The notes under the pieces: generated by a model
Database searches by the model: none
The model's input: only the letters and a program-made list of their open reading frames with translations
What the model was told of the DNA's origin: nothing
Program-made: the position numbers and the translations under genes
Shown: in pieces, positions 47,607-56,031 of the stretch
Position numbering within the stretch: position 1 is the first letter of the stretch
Layout of the letters: the number at the start of each line of letters is the position of its first letter
NCBI RefSeq assembly: GCF_004151275.2
Contig: NZ_CP130821.1
Span: 2,728,001-2,792,000 of the forward strand
Length of the DNA stretch: 64,000 nt
Reading direction: 5' to 3'
Origin: Flavobacterium dauae
GTDB taxonomy: Bacteria > Bacteroidota > Bacteroidia > Flavobacteriales > Flavobacteriaceae

Positions 47607-48065
47607 TCTAAACTTGTTTAAATTTTATGATACAAAATTACATTTACTCATACAAAATCCTTACGACGATAAGCTGACATTTACCCGACATTTATGTCAA
47701 GTTCAATAAAATCAAGTTTTTTTAAGGTTATTTTTATTTTTAACGACTTGAATTTTTTTAGAATTTCCTTTCCCTGCAAGTCCCAATAACTATCGGGATT
47801 TTAGGTCTGTTTATTACCACGAATGAAATATCTTGGCAAGCTCCAGACTTTAACCATCATATTCTTGTGAGAAGCTGAACTAAATTCAGCTTGACTACAT
47901 TATGCAAAACCTTAAGCTAAATTTACAAACTACGAATAAAGGATTACTAAGATTGTGCTTTTTTAAATATAAAACCTACAAGGTTTTTGAGACCTTGCAG
48001 GTTTACCTGTTTTTTATTCTGTTATTCAGAATGTGTAAGCTCCCCTGACGCAAAACCCTTGTGCT
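47607..48065. other. Gene-free stretch with a hairpin and an IS-like end
   Basis: No ORF of note. It holds a 13-bp hairpin, AAACCTACAAGGT / ACCTTGCAGGTTT (47972-48004), and the string TGTAAGCTCCCC at about 48034, which matches the terminal 12 bases of the IS3-family element at 52553-53819. The left end of the IS1182-family element follows. Confidence 0.5.
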
Positions 48066-49768
48066 TGTTGCACAACTCAAATATAATTAAAATTTCGTAT
48101 CTTGTTGTATGCAAGGACGTAAAGATTTCACCCCACAACTTTTCTATGAACTAAGCCTCGATCGGTTAGTTCCAGTCGATAACTTTTATCGCCGCGTAAA
48201 TCAAGAGCTCGATTTACATTTTCTGTATAAATCTACTCGCAACTATTACGGTACCCAGGGTCAAGAAAGCATTGATCCCGTGGTGTTTTTCAAGATTTTA
48301 TTGGTTGGCTATTTAAACAACATCAATAGCGACAGAGCCTTGATTCGATATTGCAGTAATTGTTTAGATGTTCGCTTGTTTTTAGGTTACGATTTAAATG
48401 AAGATTTGCCTTGGCATTCGACGATAAGCCGAACGCGCGCACTTTTTGGCGAAGAAGTTTTCTTGCAGCTTTTTCAAATGATATTAGGTTTGTGCGTACA
48501 CAAAGGTATGGTTCGAGGCAAACGTCAATGTGTAGACAGCGCTTTTATCAAAGCCAACGCGAGTATGGATAGTTTGGTGGAAAAAGAAATTATCGATGAT
48601 GTACAAACTTATGCAGAAGAATTGAAAGCGAACTCTGAGTACCAAGTTAGCACTCAAAAGAAAAAGGAAGTAGAACAACATCATGCGTGGAAAACCGAAG
48701 CATTTAAAGACATGCCAGGCCATAGAAAGACCGTTCAAATTGATGAAGATGGCGAAGAAATTCGTCCTAAATTTTTAAGCAATCACACCCATTATTCACC
48801 TACCGATCCTGATGCGAAAATATCGCCCAAACCTGGTAAGCCACGCCAACTGAACTATGCAGGACAGTTAGCAGTAGACGATAAACACCACGTGATTACA
48901 GGAGCTTGTGCGAGCACAGCAGGGAGTAAAGACTCGGCAATCTTTAGCGACATTATAGATCAGACAATAGCTAACTTGGCTCAAAATGATATTCAAATCA
49001 ATGAAGTGATAGCCGATGCAGGTTACAGCAGCGGTACAAGTTTGCAATATTGTGAAGACCATAATCTAAACGCTTGGATCCCAATTTTGGACAATACAAA
49101 CCTAACCGCGAAGGCTTTATTTTTAATAAAGAAGAAAACCGATACGAATGTATTCAAGAAGGCGGAAACAAAGCTTTTTTACCTTATAAAAAAACATCAA
49201 AAGACAGCAAAGGCTACGAAAAGAAAAGTTACCGAAGCAGTGAAAAAGCCTGTGGACAATGTCCGTTACGAGCAAGTTGTTGTGGTAAAGTAACCAAGTT
49301 TAAAAAACTGGAAGAAAGCATTCATAAACCTTTGTACGATAAAATGCACGAAAAACTCACCCAAAATAAAGCGTATCATCGCAGGTTGGTAAAGCGTAGA
49401 AGTGCAACAGTAGAACCCGTTTTAGGTACGCTGATTAACTTTTTTAACATGAAGCGTATCAACAGTCGGGGAATGGCGCAGGCAAACAAACATGTATTGA
49501 TGTCAAGTTTATCGTACAACTTGAAGAAATACCTGCGTTTTATTCTTAAAATTCCCAAAGCTTTAGCCCAAGTTTTGTTCTTACATCAAGGAAAGAACTT
49601 GTTTTTTATAAATTTATCTAATACAACATCAAATACTTCATTTTAAGCAATACAAATTTTAGAATTTAGTAGTGAAACTAAAAAACCAACCTCTCTAAAA
49701 TCTCTTTAAAAGTGGTTGGTTTTTGTGTTATTTTACCTTTATATCCTTAAAATTGGAGTTGTGCAACA
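48066..49768 (+). mobile_element. IS1182-family insertion sequence with frameshifted transposase
   Basis: 13-bp perfect terminal inverted repeats TGTTGCACAACTC (48066-48078) and GAGTTGTGCAACA (49756-49768) enclose a transposase gene. No clear target duplication can be seen. The right end sits directly against a cassette box (GTTGTGTGC), so the element has inserted in, or brought a deletion into, the last recombination site of the cassette array. Confidence 0.8.
48109..49646 (+). pseudogene. IS1182-family transposase, frameshifted
   Basis: The N-terminal part (FTPQLFYELSLDRLVPVDN...) and DDE regions are intact up to ADAGYSSGTSLQYCEDHNLNAWIP, where a missing A in a CCAATTTT run (about 49081-49088) shifts the frame. 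The second part continues in the next frame as NFGQYKPNREGF to the IS1182 C-terminus, including a CGQCPLRASCCGK cysteine cluster. Probably inactive unless frameshifting rescues it. Confidence 0.8.
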
Positions 49769-49787
49769 GTTACCGCTGTTGTGTGCT
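49769..49787 (-). other. Half recombination site of the last cassette, cut by the IS
   Basis: GTTACCGCT followed by GTTGTGTGC (49778-49786). The box is the exact complement of GCACACAAC at 51262-51270, the start of the AraC/monooxygenase cassette, so this is that cassette's own far-end box. The other arm of the palindrome is missing, replaced by the IS1182-family right end. Confidence 0.7.
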
Positions 49788-49841
49788 GGGTTTCTCCGTT
49801 AGTCTAAGCTTAATTTATTATCAAGCTGTTTTGTAAACAAA

Positions 49842-49884
49842 GGCAGCCTGTCAAAATTCATTTACAGAACTTTGACAGGCTGCC
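49842..49884 (-). terminator. Hairpin terminator after the monooxygenase gene
   Basis: 14-bp perfect stem GGCAGCCTGTCAAA / TTTGACAGGCTGCC with a 15-nt loop, just past the stop codon of the minus-strand gene. Confidence 0.75.
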
Positions 49885-49907
49885 ATTTTATAATAATTGT
49901 GGTATGT

Positions 49908-50201
49908 TTATTTAGCCGCTAAAACGTCTATTTTCTCTATAGATGGTGCAGTAGCCAACAATTCAGGTGCATTTTCCATTAACGCCTTTGCAATCTTACC
50001 ACCAAGATGTGCTTCTCTGCCTTCTTCATCTGAAAAAGTGTCAAAAATGCCAAATGTAGAAGCGTCAATACGGAACGCATACCATGTAATAGTACCCGCT
50101 TCTTCATTAGCAAGTGGCAATGCACTTGTAATAAACTCTTCAACATTTTTTTCTTTTCCAGCTTTTGCTTCTAGTCGAACTAATAATCCTAATTTTTTCA
50201 T
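49908..50201 (-). CDS. Antibiotic biosynthesis monooxygenase (ABM)-domain protein
   Basis: 97 residues with the ABM/YgiN ferredoxin-like fold pattern: LVRLEAKAGKEKNVEEFI, then EEAGTITWYAFRID and FGIFDTFSDEEGREAHLGGKI. Such proteins act as small quinol monooxygenases or dimeric enzymes. Together with an AraC regulator it fills the last cassette of the array, and it has its own terminator. Confidence 0.82.
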   Translation of the reverse strand: MKKLGLLVRLEAKAGKEKNVEEFITSALPLANEEAGTITWYAFRIDASTFGIFDTFSDEEGREAHLGGKIAKALMENAPELLATAPSIEKIDVLAAK

Positions 50202-50301
50202 GTCTTTTTATTTTTTAATTAAACCAATTTTGTTTTAACAAATTTAGCTCATTGAAGCTTGTGAGGCTTTTTTATTTAGTTCAAAAACTTATGAAAAAAG
50301 G

Positions 50302-51162
50302 TCAAGTTTTCATAATGTTTTTTGGACTGTAACCAAATTCATTTTTAAAGGCTGTGCTAAAATTTGATAAGCTATCATAACCAAAGTCCATATAGATTTC
50401 TGATGGTGTCACTTCATTATTAAGCAATAACTTTTTGGCTTTGTTGAGCCGTTTTAGTTGAAACCATTTTCCTGGAGACTCTTGATATAATTGTATGAAT
50501 TTTCGCTTAAAAGTAGACAGGCTCATATTGCATAGAAAAGCGACCTCATCAATATTCAAACTCGTGTACAGATTTTTTTCAATAACCATTTTAAAAGATA
50601 ATTCTCTTTCGTTGATTAACAAAGAATGTAGATAAACAAAAAAACTTTGCCCATACTTATCAGCCAGATACAGCATAATTTCTTCAAATTTCAATTCCAG
50701 AATCTTTTGAGAGATTGTTTGATTCAAGCCATAAATTTGTTGAATAGAATTAATAAAATGGATAATAAAATTGTCTTTTTGCATAAGGAAATAAGGACTA
50801 CTGGTAGCTGCTTTGTTAAAGTCATTTGGGTTAAATAAATGCCCATATTTCAATAAAAAATCATTAATGTTTTTTTGAGAAAAGAAAAAGAGTAGGCAAC
50901 TATAACTATTTGCCCCAACAATTTCTGTTGTTAAAAAATTCCCCGACGCAAGGAGCAAGGATTGTGTATGATCTATTGAAACGATGTCATTAGAAAAGTG
51001 AATGTCCTTTTGTCCGTCCAACAAAAAACTGAATACATTTTTGTTTAGGTTAATCTTATTTTTGGAAACATGTTTATACACCTCGTAATTAGCAATTTGC
51101 AGGTCTGATGTGTCCGTGTAGTTACTTTCAAATAAATGTTCGGGAAGATTTGTAATGTCCAT
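50302..51162 (-). CDS. AraC-family transcriptional regulator
   Basis: About 286 residues from ATG 51162 (MDITNLPEHLF); an upstream ATG would add 10. The C-terminal double HTH is clear: DEVAFLCNMSLSTFKRKFIQL and PSEIYMDFGYDSLSNFSTAFKNEFGYSP. The N-terminal part is a sensor-like domain. It precedes the monooxygenase gene on the same strand inside one cassette and probably controls it. Confidence 0.88.
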   Translation of the reverse strand: MDITNLPEHLFESNYTDTSDLQIANYEVYKHVSKNKINLNKNVFSFLLDGQKDIHFSNDIVSIDHTQSLLLASGNFLTTEIVGANSYSCLLFFFSQKNINDFLLKYGHLFNPNDFNKAATSSPYFLMQKDNFIIHFINSIQQIYGLNQTISQKILELKFEEIMLYLADKYGQSFFVYLHSLLINERELSFKMVIEKNLYTSLNIDEVAFLCNMSLSTFKRKFIQLYQESPGKWFQLKRLNKAKKLLLNNEVTPSEIYMDFGYDSLSNFSTAFKNEFGYSPKNIMKT

Positions 51163-51261
51163 AATAGGTTGTTTTAAAAAACATTTTTGCATTGTAAATA
51201 TATTAAATTTCTATTTGAAAAATCGTTTGCTCAAGTTTGGATGAAGAGGTCGTTTAGCCTT

Positions 51262-51398
51262 GCACACAACGTGGTGGCGGCTTGACGCAGGCAGGGTATT
51301 TTAGCACTACCGTTGATGCGAGAACCGAATCCAAATTTAGCACAAAAGTTCAAACGGTACAATGCACCTCTGCTTGCGTTCAAACCGCTTGTTACAGG
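51262..51398 (-). other. Cassette recombination site A (attC-like)
   Basis: Left box GCACACAAC, right box GTTACAGG. Arms GCGGCTTGACGCAGGCAGGG (51277-51296) and CCTCTGCTTGCGTTCAAACCGC (51367-51388) pair with small bulges. The loop contains the AGCACAAAAGTTCAAACG motif seen in other sites of the array. It separates the AraC cassette from the TonB-receptor remnant. Confidence 0.75.
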
Positions 51399-51452
51399 CT
51401 GGCGTTCTTTCGGTAAAGTTGTTTTTGTTTTATTTTTATGTGCGGAATGGAG

Positions 51453-51515
51453 GACATACTCTTTGGCAAGCTTTGCTTTGAGCGGTGCCTTGTGTGGCTT
51501 GCCAAAGTGTATGTC
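51453..51515. terminator. Long hairpin after TonB-receptor remnant
   Basis: 19-bp stem with one mismatch, GACATACTCTTTGGCAAGC / GCTTGCCAAAGTGTATGTC. It follows the receptor stop and is probably its terminator. Confidence 0.6.
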
Positions 51516-51529
51516 TGTTATATTATTCC

Positions 51530-52552
51530 TTAAAACTCAAATATAAATCCAATTGAAGGTACAATGGTTGCCGACCGCTGATTTAGAATCAAAGGAATGG
51601 CATTGCTGCCGTCTGCTTTTATCGGTTGTCCATCTGTTGTTTTAAAACCAGTACCATCTTCATTCCTTTCAAAAGTAAATTTGGGTAAATAAGGAGTTTT
51701 ATAAAACAGAATATTTTGAAAATCAACAAATACATCTAAACTTACTTTTTGAAGTTGAATTTTTTATCTATTCTCAAATCCAATTGATTGAAAATAGAAA
51801 GTCGCTTGCTATTGAGTTGTGCATAGTCGTAAACTCCTGTTCCAGTAGTAAAATACATAGCTGTTGATGCGTTCATATCAAAAGGTGTGTAAGGTTGTCC
51901 TCCGGCAATGCGGTATTTCAAGCCGATGTCCCAATTCTTTTTGAATTTGTAACCAAAAGTAGCCGAAACAATAAACCCATAATCCCAAGTGGAAGGTCTG
52001 AATTGATTGTCTATGCCTGAAAATTCCGACTTGTACAATGTGGCACTGGCTACATAGAAAAGGTTTTTAATTAGTTTTTGTTGAATGTATGCTTCAATTC
52101 CGTACACACGCCCTCGTCCTATTGATGTGTATTTGTCGCTACCAACTGCCGAATAATCCGTGCCGATATTGGCATAAGAAATTCCGTTGGTTAAGGAAGT
52201 TGGATAATTTCTGTAATCTTTGTAAAATGCTTCAAAAGTAACCCTCAAATCGTTTTTCGGTACAAACTTCGTTCCGATGGTATAGTGTATAGAATTGGTA
52301 TATTTCAACTCTTTATTGGCAAGTATGCCATTATTGTCTTTATAGCCAAGCATGGTGTAAACAGGCAGTTTGTAGTAACTTCCAACGGATGCAGAAATAT
52401 TCCATTGATTGTTGAATGCATAAGAAAATGAAACCCTTGGAGAAATCGTTCTCAATGGATTTAATCCGTTTTTTGTATAGGTATTAATGTCTGCACGAAG
52501 ACCTCCCGACACTAAGAATTTATCGTCAAAAAATCATTTTGCAACTTGACCA
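51530..52552 (-). pseudogene. C-terminal remnant of a TonB-dependent receptor, with frameshifts
   Basis: Beta-barrel part of a receptor (SPRVSFSYAFNNQWNISASVG, VYGIEAYIQQKLIKNLFYVAS, GLKYRIAGGQPYTPF). One missing A near 51740 breaks the last ~70 codons, which are readable in another frame and end IVPSIGFIFEF. A second missing T near 52525 separates KLQNDFF from DDKFLVSGGLR. The N-terminal half is absent: the IS3-family element starts at the break. Non-functional. Confidence 0.8.
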
Positions 52553-52608
52553 TGTAGGCTTCCCCTTTTTAGTACAGGTTATAATTATACAATATAATAC
52601 ATAGTTTA

Positions 52609-53448
52609 TCACAGTTGAAGGACTGCGTGAGGCGAAGGCGTAGCCGTAGCGGAACGCAGTCCTTCAACTGTTTTTTCTTTCTTTATTTTATAGTTCACCG
52701 GGCTAATTCCTCCTAAGGCATCGTGTGGTCTGTGGTAATTATAATCTTCTATCCATTGGTCGCTTATTTCTCTGACTTGGTCAATGCTATCGAACAAATA
52801 TGCATCGAGTACGTTTTCACGATAACTTTTATTAAAACGTTCTATTAAAGCGTTTTGTGTTGGTTTACCTGGTTGGGTGTATTTAAATTCAATTTCCATA
52901 ACCTGGCTCCAATCCTGTGCTAATTTAGCAATAAATTCAGGTCCATTATCCATTCGTATTCGTTTTGGCTTTCCGTGTTTATTTACAAGGTGTTTTAAAA
53001 CCCAAATAACTCTGCTGCTTTTAAGTGAATAATCGGTTTCTATAAATAATACTTCTCTATTAAAATCATCAATAACATTAAAGCTTCTGAACTTTCTTCC
53101 GTTGGTTAAACTATCGCTCATAAAATCAATACTCCAAGTATGGGTAAAACTTTCAGGAATTTCAATAGTTTCTTTAACTCGCTGCGGTAAGTGTTTTTTA
53201 GTCTTTCTACGATGAGGAAGACCAATCTGTTTATAAACCCTATGCAATCGCTTATGATTTACTTTGTCTCCATCATTACGAAGGCGATAATAACATTTCC
53301 AAAAACCTTCTCTTGGATGGTCTTGAGCAAATTTCTCTAATCGCTGGATTAAATCAGAATCATTTTTGATGGATTGATACTCCAAGCTACTTCGACTAGT
53401 CTGTAAAATACGGCAAGCCTTGCTTTTGCCTTTTGGATATTTGGTCAA
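52609..53448 (-). CDS. IS3-family transposase OrfB (DDE integrase core)
   Basis: 279 residues, retroviral-integrase-like core: WSIDFMSD (first Asp), RMDNGPEF (second Asp), ALIERFNKSYRENV (Glu), followed by the IS3 end motif EDYNYHRPHDALGGISP. Its real start is probably made by -1 frameshifting from orfA, because the -1 frame is open back to the slippery A-run, and the first in-frame start here is a TTG. Confidence 0.92.
   Translation of the reverse strand: MTKYPKGKSKACRILQTSRSSLEYQSIKNDSDLIQRLEKFAQDHPREGFWKCYYRLRNDGDKVNHKRLHRVYKQIGLPHRRKTKKHLPQRVKETIEIPESFTHTWSIDFMSDSLTNGRKFRSFNVIDDFNREVLFIETDYSLKSSRVIWVLKHLVNKHGKPKRIRMDNGPEFIAKLAQDWSQVMEIEFKYTQPGKPTQNALIERFNKSYRENVLDAYLFDSIDQVREISDQWIEDYNYHRPHDALGGISPVNYKIKKEKTVEGLRSATATPSPHAVLQL
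52611..52671. terminator. Perfect 18-bp inverted repeat at the 3' end of orfB
   Basis: ACAGTTGAAGGACTGCGT / ACGCAGTCCTTCAACTGT, followed on the plus strand by a T-run. It overlaps the end of orfB and may block transcription into the element. Confidence 0.65.
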
Positions 53449-53483
53449 AATATCTTTTATGATAGCTCTTTTATGGCAAGGCT

Positions 53484-53750
53484 TTAAAGCTTTTTTTCAA
53501 TGATGTACTTAGCCATATCTAATTCTAAAGCCAAATCAGCATACATCCGTTTGAGTTTGGCGTTTTCTTCTTCAAGAGCTTTTATTTTCTTTAATTCACT
53601 TGCTTCCATGCCGCCGTAGCGTTGACGCCACTTATAAAACGTAGCTTTGCTAACTCCATGTTCTCTAACAATTGTATTAATATCTTTTCCAGATTCAAAT
53701 TCTTGAAGGATCTTCGAGATTTGAGTGGGACTAAATTTACTACTCTTCAT
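53484..53750 (-). CDS. IS3-family transposase OrfA (helix-turn-helix)
   Basis: 88 residues with an HTH of the transposase-8 type ([23 protein letters not shown]) and a coiled-coil C-terminus ([21 protein letters not shown]). It ends just after AAAAAAAG (53490-53497), a likely -1 slippage site giving the OrfAB fusion. Confidence 0.9.
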   Translation of the reverse strand: MKSSKFSPTQISKILQEFESGKDINTIVREHGVSKATFYKWRQRYGGMEASELKKIKALEEENAKLKRMYADLALELDMAKYIIEKKL

Positions 53751-53871
53751 AATTACAGTTTAGTTTAAAATTAATAATTTTTCTCGTTTTAAACTGTACT
53801 TTTTTTGGGGGAGCTTACAACAGTTGTCGGTTATGGTTAGATGTTTGTCTGTCTGTGATAATCTTTCTAAA

Positions 53872-53971
53872 AGTCAGCGAAGGACTGTCCCACCGCAAAA
53901 GTTGAGAAAAGAACAACTGTTGATTTTTGGCACAAAGTTCGATAGAAGTCCGTCAGCGGACAGTCCACCGA
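53872..53971. other. Degenerate palindrome resembling a cassette site
   Basis: GGACTGTCC (53881-53889) and GGACAGTCC (53957-53965) are inverted, and the loop has GGCACAAAGTTCGATAGAAG like the loops of real sites, but AACG and GTT boxes are missing. Likely an inactive site. No gene is visible from 53820 to 54013. Confidence 0.4.
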
Positions 53972-54013
53972 TGACTTTAAAACTGTCGGGATTGTGCAGT
54001 CGTCTAACATTGC

Positions 54014-54114
54014 TGGCAACGGTTCTCGGCTTGGCGTATATGCCGCCTTTTAATAACAAAATTATCAATCCTGGCAGTTACTGCGGCATTACGCCAAACC
54101 GCTTGTTATGTGCC
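54014..54114 (-). other. Cassette recombination site B (attC-like)
   Basis: Left box TGGCAAC, right box GTTATGTGCC. Arms CGGCTTGGCGTATATGCCGCC (54027-54047) and TGCGGCATTACGCCAAACCG pair almost fully; the left arm has one extra T that would be extrahelical. It ends the small zinc-ribbon cassette. Right box versus that cassette's start (GGCACCTAAC): one mismatch. Confidence 0.78.
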
Positions 54115-54129
54115 TTTATTTTTAATATT

Positions 54130-54342
54130 ATGATAGGATTACAAATAAAAAATGGCTTTATTGATTTTGCAAAAACGGACTTTGAATGTCCAAATTGTAA
54201 AAAGAAATACAATGATATAGATGATAAATACTTTGAAAGATGTCAAAGAAACAAGAAGGGGATAACCAAAATAAAATGTGAGTGCGGTAATCCATTTTTT
54301 ATTACCTACGATTATAAAGGTGAGGCTGTGTCGTTTGTATAA
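54130..54342 (+). CDS. Small zinc-ribbon protein in a cassette (reverse orientation)
   Basis: 70 residues with FECPNCKKKY and IKCECGNPFF, four cysteines of a likely zinc ribbon. It runs on the plus strand, toward the integrase, so it is inverted relative to most cassette genes. The whole cassette is only about 333 bp. Family unknown. Confidence 0.6.
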   Translation: MIGLQIKNGFIDFAKTDFECPNCKKKYNDIDDKYFERCQRNKKGITKIKCECGNPFFITYDYKGEAVSFV

Positions 54343-54343
54343 T

Positions 54344-54478
54344 GGCACCTAACGGTTTGCAAATTGGCGATGGAGCCGTTTTTAGCACAAATGTTGAATA
54401 GAAGACAACTCTTCAATCTTGCACAAAAGTTCAATCGAAGCACTTCATCGGCTCTATTGCCAATTTGTTTGTTGTGCG
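54344..54478 (-). other. Cassette recombination site C (attC-like)
   Basis: Left box GGCACCTAAC, right box GTTGTGCG. Arms GCAAATTGGCGATGGAGCCG (54359-54378) and CGGCTCTATTGCCAATTTG (54449-54467) form a long stem in which the plus strand has two G-T wobbles. The loop has two copies of the GCACAAAxGTTCAATxGAAG motif. The right box is complementary to the start of the MarR/SnoaL cassette (CGCACAAC). Confidence 0.83.
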
Positions 54479-54513
54479 TTCGGCTTTATTACTTGTTCGT
54501 TTTAATTGTTTAG

Positions 54514-55068
54514 TTAACCCTTAATTGCTCCAATCAATACATCAAAAAATGAAAGTCTTTGAATCCTTGTATTCTGAAATGAGCTAAATTTCCATTCATC
54601 ATTATACTTTGTAGCTGTAAGTGTTTGAATTGATTTTCTGCTATCAGAGGCTTCCTTTGTAGGCTTAGGGTTAATTACTCCTGTTAAATGAATCAAAGCA
54701 CTGTTTTCCGATAAAAAACGAATTCTTTTTATACTTAACTGTTGCATTTTAGACCCTTTTAATACATCCTCAAAAAGTTTTTGGTGAGCAAGGGCAATTT
54801 GTTCACTGCCGATTAATCGGTCTCCTAAAAAAGTGATATATTCTGCTTTTTTGTCAAACAAATCACCATAAGCCATAAAATCTCCTTTGTCCCAATTTTC
54901 ACGAAGTTTTGAAATCAAACCTTCAATCGCTTTTGTGTCATCCATCCTATCTTTATCAGGTGGAACCACTTCCCCTTCGATAGGCTTGGGGGTTAAATAA
55001 ATAAAGTTCGTTGCTAAAATCAGCAGTAGTAATACTGTTATTACACCAAAAAGAATACTCATTTTCAT
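54514..55068 (-). CDS. SnoaL-like (nuclear transport factor 2 fold) membrane-anchored protein
   Basis: 184 residues: an N-terminal membrane anchor (residues about 4-26), then an NTF2-like domain (KAIEGLISKLRENWDKGDFMAYGDLFDKKAEY) like SgcJ/EcaC and YybH proteins, which often bind small molecules. Divergent from a MarR regulator in the same cassette, with overlapping promoters, so it is the likely target of that regulator. Confidence 0.75.
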   Translation of the reverse strand: MKMSILFGVITVLLLLILATNFIYLTPKPIEGEVVPPDKDRMDDTKAIEGLISKLRENWDKGDFMAYGDLFDKKAEYITFLGDRLIGSEQIALAHQKLFEDVLKGSKMQQLSIKRIRFLSENSALIHLTGVINPKPTKEASDSRKSIQTLTATKYNDEWKFSSFQNTRIQRLSFFDVLIGAIKG

Positions 55069-55093
55069 CCTGTTTTAAAATTTGATTTGGATG

Positions 55094-55123
55094 CAAATGT
55101 AGACATAAAATTTAAAATGTCAA
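55094..55123 (-). promoter_or_regulatory. Consensus promoter for the SnoaL-like gene
   Basis: Minus-strand TTG (55121-55123), exactly 19 nt, then TACATTTG (55094-55101): a full Bacteroidota-type promoter. Its -33 box overlaps the operator-like palindrome. Confidence 0.75.
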
Positions 55124-55147
55124 AATGATTGTAATTTACATCATTTT
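55122..55147. promoter_or_regulatory. Likely MarR operator
   Basis: 8-bp perfect inverted repeat AAAATGAT (55122-55129) / ATCATTTT (55140-55147) between the two divergent promoters, covering both -33 boxes. Confidence 0.55.
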
Positions 55148-55158
55148 CGATATATTTG
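55129..55158 (+). promoter_or_regulatory. Consensus promoter for the MarR gene
   Basis: TTG (55129-55131), 19 nt, TATATTTG (55151-55158): full match to the Bacteroidota consensus, 26 nt before the ATG. Confidence 0.78.
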
Positions 55159-55184
55159 CACCTCCATTTTAGCAAAATGAAATT

Positions 55185-55796
55185 ATGAATACATTAGTTA
55201 GCCTTGTAAATGAATGGGATGAGTTTAATCAACAATACCCTGAATCGGAAATTGATGATTTCTGTAGATATTTTTTAATGAAAGAAGAAAAGGTACTTTC
55301 ACCTGAGGAATGTGCAAAGGACTTTGGGAACTTACTCAAATTGACTTCAAACCTTATGTTTATTTTTGATGTGCTATTTAAAAAGGCTATGAGTAATACT
55401 AATCTACCATTTCCGTCTGCTTATTTTTTCTTAACCCGAATAAAAGCTAAAGGTCAAATTCGAAAAACAGAATTAATTCGAGATATGAGGGCAGAATACT
55501 CTACCGGAATGGAACAAATAACCAAGTTATTAAAAGCAAAGCTTATCAAAGAACACTCTGATTCAAAGGATAAGAGGGTTCGACTTTTGAGCATTACAAA
55601 GGCTGGTTCAAAACTTTTAGACGATTGCTTTCCATATATGGATAAAGTTGGCACATTGATGTTTGGCAATGCAAATCCAGTAAATATGAAAATTTGTATT
55701 ACTTTTTTGAATAATATAATTAGCTTTAGTGAATCAATAGCCCTTGATGAAAAAAGTAAAGATTTTGACCTGCTGTTTGAATTACACAAAAAATAG
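55185..55796 (+). CDS. MarR-family transcriptional regulator
   Basis: 203 residues with a winged-helix core: KAKGQIRKTELIRDMRAEYSTGMEQITKLLKAKLI and the wing HSDSKDKRVRLLSITKAG. It is on the plus strand, opposite to most cassette genes, and divergent from a SnoaL-like gene; a palindrome between the promoters suggests autoregulation and control of the neighbour. A regulated, self-contained cassette. Confidence 0.85.
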   Translation: MNTLVSLVNEWDEFNQQYPESEIDDFCRYFLMKEEKVLSPEECAKDFGNLLKLTSNLMFIFDVLFKKAMSNTNLPFPSAYFFLTRIKAKGQIRKTELIRDMRAEYSTGMEQITKLLKAKLIKEHSDSKDKRVRLLSITKAGSKLLDDCFPYMDKVGTLMFGNANPVNMKICITFLNNIISFSESIALDEKSKDFDLLFELHKK

Positions 55797-55884
55797 TTGA
55801 CCGAAGGGTTTTTGGTCAGTTTATGAAGAATAAATTAACTTTCTCATAAATTCTTGTTGTTTAGAAACTGCTTTTTTAAGCTGA

Positions 55885-56016
55885 CGCACAACGGTCTCGG
55901 CTATGAGTAGTTGCGTGGTTTAGCGGTTAACTTTGCAGGTATACACCAAATTGAAAATCCGCAAGGATTTTCAGAAGTAAGCGAGAACAAGCAATTACTT
56001 ATAGCCATTGTTGTGG
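55885..56016 (-). other. Cassette recombination site D (attC-like)
   Basis: Left box CGCACAAC, right box GTTGTGG. Arms GGCTATGAGTAGTTGC and GCAATTACTTATAGCC pair fully with two G-T positions on the plus strand. The loop holds an extra small hairpin GAAAATCC / GGATTTTC. It closes the CDF transporter cassette (own start CCACAAC). Confidence 0.8.
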
Positions 56017-56031
56017 TTAGTGTTTTTTTAT

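Larger units (their letters stand above)
52553..53819 (-). mobile_element. IS3-family insertion sequence
   Basis: Imperfect terminal repeats: TGTAGGCTTCCCC at the left end and, on the other strand, TGTAAGCTCCCCC at the right end. It holds orfA and orfB in the order and frame relation of IS3 elements. No clean target duplication is visible, so it may have moved by recombination or its flanks were later deleted. It cuts the cassette array and the TonB-receptor remnant. Confidence 0.85.

Noticed and set aside
48109..49646. Programmed frameshifting in the IS1182-family transposase
   Set aside because: The joint lies in the middle of a conserved region at CCAATTTT without a usual slippery heptamer; a one-base loss explains it better.
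49974..51162. AraC and monooxygenase genes as ordinary chromosomal genes outside the array
   Set aside because: The pair is bounded by GCACACAAC and GTTGTGTGC, exact complements, so it forms a cassette like the others.
53874..54068. A 64-codon minus-strand ORF over recombination site B
   Set aside because: It is built from palindrome sequence, has no start context and no protein-like composition.
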